A DNA stretch of 64,000 bases from a virus. Shown here one piece after another: positions 59,207 through 64,000 of the stretch (position 1 is its first letter; each line of letters starts with the position of its first letter). Under the pieces are notes generated by a model. That model did not search any database, was not told where the DNA came from, and saw only the letters and a list, made by a program, of their open reading frames with translations. A program made the translations under genes and the position numbers. Location: positions 62,001 through 126,000 of IMG/VR virus record IMGVR_UViG_3300028829_006090. The stretch is one strand, 5' to 3'.

Positions 59207-59442
59207 ATGTGTAGCCTCCACGCTAATTCACACCCGTAGTCTACCCCTTCTGAGCGCTTGCCGCAAGTGGATACAGCCTATAGGGGCTTCAGTCCTGTCC
59301 GATATCGCGTATATCTGCGAGTTACGGGCAGCTATGGGACCTATCTCGCACGTATATGCGAGTTGTCAGGGCGCAGGGAGGAGAGTTGACAGATTCGCTA
59401 CGCTGGCTCCGTCTGGGCCTCGATATGATCCGATCCGTGGGA
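59207..59442. other. 236-bp noncoding gap
   Basis: No convincing coding frame on either strand. The 134-codon plus-strand frame overlaps most of it but lacks a credible start and homologous pattern. It contains a hairpin-capable sequence CTCGCA-CGTATA-TGCGAG at 59345-59362. It could be a small RNA or regulatory leader, or remnant sequence. Confidence 0.4.
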
Positions 59443-59757
59443 TTAGATCTCGATAGAGTGATAAGGGATCTGTCTCTTCTTATCTCCTAAAGACTTCCGA
59501 CCTTGCTGCCTCCGTAGACTGTCTCGGATCTGATCCGGTGTACGTTCACTCGTTGCGGCCGTCCCTCGCCGCATGCCTTGTCGGGCATCCTTCTGGCTCT
59601 TCTTGCGGCGGGCGATAATTCGTTTGAGCCTCTCTTCTTCTGGAATGTCGTGCATAGGGAATAGTTTACGGATATCGAAGATCGGATCGCTTGCTACTTT
59701 ATCTAGAGACGCGGGGTTTTCTGCCGCGTATCCAGCAATGAAGGCGTCTGTGTTCAT
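59443..59757 (-). CDS. Small basic hypothetical protein
   Basis: A 104-residue protein with the start MNTDAFIAGYAAENPASL and a DKVASDPIFDIRK context, followed by an Arg/Lys-rich region (RIIARRKKSQKDARQGMRR) and a basic C-terminus. It resembles small phage proteins that bind nucleic acid or sit inside virions. The palindrome lies just upstream (59782-59797). Function unknown. Confidence 0.52.
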   Translation of the reverse strand: MNTDAFIAGYAAENPASLDKVASDPIFDIRKLFPMHDIPEEERLKRIIARRKKSQKDARQGMRRGTAATSERTPDQIRDSLRRQQGRKSLGDKKRQIPYHSIEI

Positions 59758-59781
59758 AAGGGGCTCTCTGTTTATTGGAGT

Positions 59782-59797
59782 TAGAATACGTATGCTA
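59782..59797 (-). promoter_or_regulatory. 16-bp near-palindrome TAGAATACGTATGCTA
   Basis: One of the five related junction palindromes; one arm ends in AGAA and the other in GCT, so it is imperfect. It overlaps the stop codon of the 59795-60415 gene and lies about 25-40 bases upstream of the next start at 59757. A candidate promoter or operator. Confidence 0.45.
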
Positions 59798-60415
59798 TTT
59801 GCCGAACAGTCGACGAAGCCATGAGGAGTCTTCCTCTGATACCTCTTCTGCCGCAGGCACGTTGTCTGGGGTTACGTCAGCCGGGGTCGCTTCTAACGCC
59901 TCGTCCTCCGTGGGGACCGTGATCATAGGGGCAGCTGTTGTTATAGCCCGGCGCAGGTCCAGTATCTCCCGTTCCTTATCATCTAGAGCGATATGTGCCT
60001 TACGTAAACTATTTCGTATATATTCGAGCTCGTCGTCTTGATTCTGTATTTTATCGCGCAGGGCGTCGACCATTTTATCCCGAACAGCTATGTCGGCTCG
60101 GGCAGTCTCTAGCGCGCGATCAGTCTCGGCTAATCGTATAGTTTGTCCAGAAATATCTGTTTTCCATCTGAGCTCTATATCGTCCCCGGTCTGTATCCAC
60201 TTCGCATATCCTGCCAATACCGCATCTTCCTTAGAGATGGGTGCGAGATCTCTTTCTTGGACCTTCTCTAGGATGTTGTTGCGGCTTAGGGAAGCGGCCG
60301 TCATCAGGAGCAGTAGTATCGATACTACGGTAAATCCGTACGCTTGTATGACCGGCTGGGCTCCGTATTTCGAGCAAGCCTCCTTGTGCTTCGCTACTAC
60401 CTCGTCTTTACTCAT
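59795..60415 (-). CDS. Membrane-anchored coiled-coil protein
   Basis: A 206-residue protein. After a short cytoplasmic start (MSKDEVVAKHKEACSKYG) comes a single hydrophobic helix (FTVVSILLLLMTAAS). It is followed by a long coiled coil (LAETDRALETARADIAVRD, DELEYIRNSLRKAHIALDD) and an acidic, disordered C-terminus. An anchor plus periplasmic coiled coil recalls inner-membrane spanin components or lysis regulators, but this lacks a signal for secretion beyond the anchor. Could also be a receptor or ejection protein. Function open. Confidence 0.55.
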   Translation of the reverse strand: MSKDEVVAKHKEACSKYGAQPVIQAYGFTVVSILLLLMTAASLSRNNILEKVQERDLAPISKEDAVLAGYAKWIQTGDDIELRWKTDISGQTIRLAETDRALETARADIAVRDKMVDALRDKIQNQDDELEYIRNSLRKAHIALDDKEREILDLRRAITTAAPMITVPTEDEALEATPADVTPDNVPAAEEVSEEDSSWLRRLFGK

Positions 60416-60435
60416 TATGTCCTCCGTGTGGTTCG

Positions 60436-61938
60436 CTATGGTACTTCTACTAAGTGGATAGGCATCTTCTCATGCTTGTTCCACTTACCGCGCCAGACTC
60501 CGTCTCGATCCTTTATGAGCGAGCAGATGAAGTCGTTCTTACTGGGCCCTATGAGTAGTGTGGGTTTCCCGTCCACTTCCCGCATCTCCCAGACATTCTC
60601 CAAATCTGCCTTGCCTTCTTTGATCTGTCCGTTGTCTGACAAGGATATGACTCTCTTGTCATGCCCTACACGGATATACACAAAACGCTTACCTGTAACT
60701 AAGGATGCATGCTTTGTTCCGGCGGCTACCTGGGCCTTTACGAATCCGTCTGGAACTAGTTCAATGTCCATGCGCTCGTGATTGTCCCACCTGCCTTTCC
60801 ACCGGCCGCCAAGAGTCTCTTCATGGAGTACACAAGTAACAGAGTTGCCAACTATGCAGAGCTCGGGACCTTTATCCCCGTCCTGGACAAACCATCCCTT
60901 CTCTAGCTGGGCCGCGCCTTTACCTATGGTGTTGTCTGGCAGCAGCTCCATCTTCCGCTTATCGTGTCCGATCCTGTGGTAGGTGAAGCGCACGCCTGCG
61001 ATCCTGCTGGCGGCTTCTTTGCCTTCTTCCGACTCCGGGGCAGGGTACTCGATCTTGCCGTCCCAGACGTCTTGTAGCTCCTTTAGGAACTCGAGGCACT
61101 TGTCCTCCATTAGGAAGCCGTGGATGCGGGGATTCTTGCCGGTAAGGGACCACTTCTGCATATTGCGATGCTGGAAGATCCGCTTATCGTCGAAATCGTG
61201 CTGACACATAGTGGCTCGCAGCGGGTGGATTAATCTCGAGGGCATTGAGTACCGCGTGCCGCAGATGTGCCACGCCATATGGAACGTGTCCTTGTCTCCA
61301 TGAATGTGGGTGTAGTAGAAGTCGGAGTGCTCGTTGAGGTGCATTGTAGTATTGAGCTCCTCCCAACAGCGGCGCTTATCTACTACGATCTGTCCGGACT
61401 CGAACTCCGGCTCGTCTCGGTACTCTACGCCGCAGATCTCCCATATCTGTCTAGTGCGGGCCAGTCTGCCGTAGTCCGGCCAGAAAATAGCGCCTGTGTC
61501 CCTGTATTGCGGAGTGTCTAAAAGAACTTCCGGGTCGATAAGGGGTACGTTGTCCGCGTCTAGGAAGATGACCTCTTCGAAGCTAGAGTGTATAATGGCG
61601 AACGGGTTGCACTCCCATCCGAACAAGCGGCGCGCCGGGTACTTTTTACGCACCTTGTACGCATCGATACATGTGACGTCGTATTTGCTGACCATATCGC
61701 GCATGCGGTCATCCATCTCACATACTCCGAGATGCCAGAACTCTATAGGCAGCTTACATCCGTGGTGGCGAAGCATCTTTACTGTCACCCACGCGTTCGT
61801 AAAGTAGCGCGGGCCTCCTGCGCAGATAACGATGCCTCTGCCCTTGAACCGGTCTGCAGGGTATTCTTCTAGATCCGCCCTGGCGGTACGTACCAGCTCT
61901 TGGTACTTTGCAATAATAGGGTTGGTAGCGGCCGCCAT
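60436..61938 (-). CDS. Glycosyltransferase with two C-terminal repeat modules
   Basis: A 500-residue protein. The N-terminal 270 residues have a GT-A-like fold: IVICAGGPRYFTNAWVTVK, IEFWHLG and FLDADNVPLI (the DxD motif, DAD). This resembles mannosyltransferases of the MNN2/GT71 type. The last 200 residues consist of two similar modules of about 90 residues, ending GRWKGRWDNHERMDIEL and GVWRGKWNKHEKMPIHL, which may bind carbohydrate. It is directly adjacent to another glycosyltransferase. It may decorate a virion or host surface polysaccharide. Confidence 0.68.
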   Translation of the reverse strand: MAAATNPIIAKYQELVRTARADLEEYPADRFKGRGIVICAGGPRYFTNAWVTVKMLRHHGCKLPIEFWHLGVCEMDDRMRDMVSKYDVTCIDAYKVRKKYPARRLFGWECNPFAIIHSSFEEVIFLDADNVPLIDPEVLLDTPQYRDTGAIFWPDYGRLARTRQIWEICGVEYRDEPEFESGQIVVDKRRCWEELNTTMHLNEHSDFYYTHIHGDKDTFHMAWHICGTRYSMPSRLIHPLRATMCQHDFDDKRIFQHRNMQKWSLTGKNPRIHGFLMEDKCLEFLKELQDVWDGKIEYPAPESEEGKEAASRIAGVRFTYHRIGHDKRKMELLPDNTIGKGAAQLEKGWFVQDGDKGPELCIVGNSVTCVLHEETLGGRWKGRWDNHERMDIELVPDGFVKAQVAAGTKHASLVTGKRFVYIRVGHDKRVISLSDNGQIKEGKADLENVWEMREVDGKPTLLIGPSKNDFICSLIKDRDGVWRGKWNKHEKMPIHLVEVP

Positions 61939-62991
61939 TTATGTCTCCACGCGCTGTAGGGTTATGTCTGATTTCTCGAAATGCTCCCATCGTCCCTGCC
62001 AGGTGTCGCCGGCAGCGTCTTGTCGAGCTTTGAATGTGAGGTACTCCTTCCAACAGGCCGCAGTATGTCCTGTTACCCAGAGTTCTATTCCAGTCTCCTT
62101 CTGCACGGGAAACCACCATTGCTCTAGAAGTCCTGAGTTCTGTATGGTCCCGTCTGGGCGAAGTATAACGTCGGATGTGGTATTGCCTTTATGTTCGAGG
62201 TCTCGAAAATACGTATACTCTCCGGATAGCCGGTCGAATTCCTCCTCCGCTATTACTTCGTAAGAGTTATTGACCGATCCTCGTATGTAGGATTCGAAGT
62301 TGTCCGATATATCCTTAGAGAAGTCCTTCTGTAAGCTCTTCACGGTAGTCTTCATATCCCGGCCGATCTTATGCGCACCTATTACCGGCATGCCTTTATC
62401 CATCCAGTCTCCTGCAGACTGTACCCAGTTGTATCGTCTATCCAGGTAGCGGATAGGTAGACGCATCATCTGGGCAGCCATGTTTAAGGAGGTCTGGTCT
62501 TTGAACTGTACCCAGAACCTAGCTTTAGGGTGCCTGAGCTTGACTGTCTTAGGGTTCAACTTTGCAATGATCCTGTCGTAGCATCCCTTAGCTGTAGACA
62601 GCAGGTACGCACAGGGATCTCTATTCAGCACTAGGAACCCTGAGTTAAAATAGCTGTCTAGCTCTAGCTCAAAGCCCTCTGCATCCATGGCGATGTGTCC
62701 GGATCGGTTGAGGTCCCTAACTGCTCCTAGGCCTCCCTGTGTGACGGCTGCCAGCTCTCTAGGATCCCATTCCCGCATCCACCACAGGTCTGAGTCAAAA
62801 TAGAACACGCATTCTGAATCTACCATATCAAAGATATGGTACTTCAAGTGGTGTGGGAACGGCAGGTTGTATTTAGCGAGATGCTCGTCTCCTAATACTA
62901 CGCACGGGAGGCCGGTAGTTCGTCGGAAACTGTCTGCAGCTTTATCTGCTAGCTTCCTGAAGCTTCCTGTTCCTATGGTTACGCCTGTCAT
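61939..62991 (-). CDS. Glycosyltransferase (GT8-like) with shared C-terminal module
   Basis: A 350-residue protein abutting the 60436-61938 gene (stop and start adjacent). GT-A-type features are an N-terminal glycine-rich strand (VTIGTGSFRKLADKA), the DSD motif in FYFDSDLWWMREWD, and the acceptor region (YFNSGFLVLNRDPC). The C-terminal 90 residues resemble the repeat module of the neighbour (GDTWQGRWEHFEKSDITL). The two enzymes may act in one pathway, adding sugars in turn. Substrate unknown. Confidence 0.65.
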   Translation of the reverse strand: MTGVTIGTGSFRKLADKAADSFRRTTGLPCVVLGDEHLAKYNLPFPHHLKYHIFDMVDSECVFYFDSDLWWMREWDPRELAAVTQGGLGAVRDLNRSGHIAMDAEGFELELDSYFNSGFLVLNRDPCAYLLSTAKGCYDRIIAKLNPKTVKLRHPKARFWVQFKDQTSLNMAAQMMRLPIRYLDRRYNWVQSAGDWMDKGMPVIGAHKIGRDMKTTVKSLQKDFSKDISDNFESYIRGSVNNSYEVIAEEEFDRLSGEYTYFRDLEHKGNTTSDVILRPDGTIQNSGLLEQWWFPVQKETGIELWVTGHTAACWKEYLTFKARQDAAGDTWQGRWEHFEKSDITLQRVET

Positions 62992-63000
62992 AGTGTCTCT

Positions 63001-63333
63001 CTATTTTTGGATCTTCATGTATTCGAACCTGTGGTTCCCGTTAAATCCATCTGGATCGCAGATGCTCCACCCACTCTCATCGACCCATCCGGGATATACA
63101 CCGCTAGTAGAGCCATAGTCCAACTGGCCGTCGTCCCATATAGCTATATGTAGCTGGTCTGGAAAATCTATAGGACGCATAAGTATGGCATCGGATGTTG
63201 GGGTGTCTATGGATACCGGAGACCATGTGGTCGTCAGCAACTCCTCTGCCTTAAGTATGTCGCATCGGTGTATGCTAAATCTAGCGTCGCTCCATGTGTA
63301 CCCGCAGTCCGGGCACGTGCTGTAGATGCTCAA
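63001..63333 (-). CDS. Small zinc-ribbon-like hypothetical protein
   Basis: A 110-residue protein beginning MSIYSTCPDCGYTWSDAR, with a second possible metal ligand set (H-R-C in SIHRCDIL). The remainder is beta-rich and aromatic (IAIWDDGQLDYGSTSG). The ATG overlaps the 63330 stop by 4 bases. It may be a small glycosylation or nucleotide-related accessory; no family is recognised. Confidence 0.5.
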   Translation of the reverse strand: MSIYSTCPDCGYTWSDARFSIHRCDILKAEELLTTTWSPVSIDTPTSDAILMRPIDFPDQLHIAIWDDGQLDYGSTSGVYPGWVDESGWSICDPDGFNGNHRFEYMKIQK

Positions 63334-63881
63334 GGTTCTGTGCTCCGTAGCGCGTGCTGCAGCATCGCTGCTGTTCGGCTATTGATTGTTGCGACCGCGA
63401 ATCCCTTATGAGGAAAGATCACATGCTCAAACTTCCCGAGAGCTTCGTGGTATCGTGACCGTTGCGCGTCGTGCACGCATAGAACGACCTCGTCATTATG
63501 TGTAGAGGCGTACTTGTATACATTCTCTATACACTCTGCCCGTCGTCGGGAGTCTACGAAGAACAGATCGAATAGGCCGGACTCGAACATGCCTGGATAG
63601 CCTGAGGCGTAGTACTCCGACGCCACCTTCATGTGCAGGACTGTCTGTCTCTGGAATTGTACGTCGGGAATCCACCGTTTCTCCTGCTCTACGGACACCA
63701 CGTTCGCGACTCCTTGTCTAAGTGCCATGTCTGTGTTCTTGCCCGGGCCCCATTCATACACACCTATAGGCTGCATAGCATCCAGCACCTCCTGATAGTA
63801 TGGGACATAGCTCTGCACGCCCTGGGAGCAGGGGCAGTTGTGCCTGTGTCCGCAGTAGGGAAACTTTGTAATGTCTGCCAT
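63330..63881 (-). CDS. Class I methyltransferase-fold-like protein
   Basis: A 183-residue protein. It has a motif I-like start YEWGPGKNTDMALRQG, then a strand-helix pattern with LFDLFFVDSRRRAECI that fits a Rossmann-like SAM-binding fold, and a late strand (EVVLCVHDAQRS). Four N-terminal cysteine/histidine residues (CGHRHNCPC) may bind metal. It is short for a complete methyltransferase (usually over 200). It is next to glycosyltransferases, so surface sugar modification is possible. Confidence 0.55.
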   Translation of the reverse strand: MADITKFPYCGHRHNCPCSQGVQSYVPYYQEVLDAMQPIGVYEWGPGKNTDMALRQGVANVVSVEQEKRWIPDVQFQRQTVLHMKVASEYYASGYPGMFESGLFDLFFVDSRRRAECIENVYKYASTHNDEVVLCVHDAQRSRYHEALGKFEHVIFPHKGFAVATINSRTAAMLQHALRSTEP

Positions 63882-63882
63882 G

Positions 63883-64000
63883 CTATTCGGTCTCCGGTAG
63901 CTCGAAAGGTTTGTACGGTTGTTTCTTCCATCCCTGCAGGTAGCAGTGCATCTCTCTGCCGAATCTGCCGTCAGTCCAGTATTGCCCTGAGGATGTTCCT
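63883..64000 (-). CDS. C-terminal end of a gene cut by the window edge
   Basis: The minus-strand frame runs from the window edge to a TAG at 63885-63883. The visible residues include QYWTDGRFGREMHCYLQG and end in ELPETE. The next gene starts one base after this stop. The rest of the gene is outside the window; nothing identifies its product. Confidence 0.6.
   Translation of the reverse strand, partial: GTSSGQYWTDGRFGREMHCYLQGWKKQPYKPFELPETE

Noticed and set aside
62208-62224. AAATACGTATACTCTCC resembling the junction palindrome.
   Set aside because: It lies within the coding sequence of a glycosyltransferase and matches only the TACGTA core; it is probably chance.
1-64000. tRNA genes, CRISPR arrays, integrase or transposase genes.
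   Set aside because: No cloverleaf-like sequences, repeat-spacer pattern or recombinase motifs were seen by eye; a tRNAscan run would settle the tRNA question.

Overview
The window is a contiguous stretch of the virion-gene region of a large, contractile-tailed (myovirus-type) double-stranded DNA phage. Every gene I accept lies on the minus strand, so transcription runs from high to low coordinates. Genes are packed with short overlaps or gaps, mostly preceded by GGAG/GAGG-type ribosome binding sites. No tRNA, rRNA, CRISPR array, integrase or transposase is visible. The host cannot be named. A lipobox protein with C-terminal membrane helices, resembling a one-piece spanin, points weakly to a Gram-negative host.

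Layout in transcription order. (1) 64000-58100: enzymes beside the virion block: a methyltransferase-fold protein, two glycosyltransferases with a shared C-terminal module, a membrane-anchored coiled coil, and a cysteine-desulfurase relative that seems to lack the PLP lysine. (2) 57900-50900: a pre-portal protein, the portal, then a run of proteins with Gly/Ala-rich membrane segments. (3) 50800-39800: a multisubunit-type RNA polymerase in two genes, with small virion-like genes between them. The first gene fuses beta to the N-terminal part of beta-prime. The second carries the rest of beta-prime and is interrupted by a mini-intein in the bridge helix. (4) 39800-29300: large uncharacterised proteins, a putative head maturation protease with a LAGLIDADG intein, a scaffold-like acidic protein, a decoration-like protein and the major capsid protein, closed by the only strong terminator-like hairpin. 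(5) 29200-23000: a basic-tailed protein, a papain-like peptidase, a spanin-like lipoprotein, neck proteins and three tandem paralogues. (6) 23000-13700: sheath, tube, spike, tail assembly chaperones with a probable -1 frameshift, and tape measure. (7) 13700-1: baseplate genes with a sigma-70-like factor among them, then fibre/tip proteins including tandem paralogues.

Working model. The RNA polymerase genes sit between portal and capsid, so the enzyme may be packaged in the virion and injected, possibly with the nearby membrane-active proteins (inference). The sigma-like protein may direct this enzyme or the host one. A 16-bp near-perfect palindrome, consensus TAG(C/A)ATACGTAT(G/T)CTA, occurs at five gene junctions and is the best candidate for its promoter or another phage-specific regulatory site. 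The most unusual combination here is the beta/beta-prime fusion, the bridge-helix intein, the sigma-like gene inside a baseplate operon, and this palindrome.
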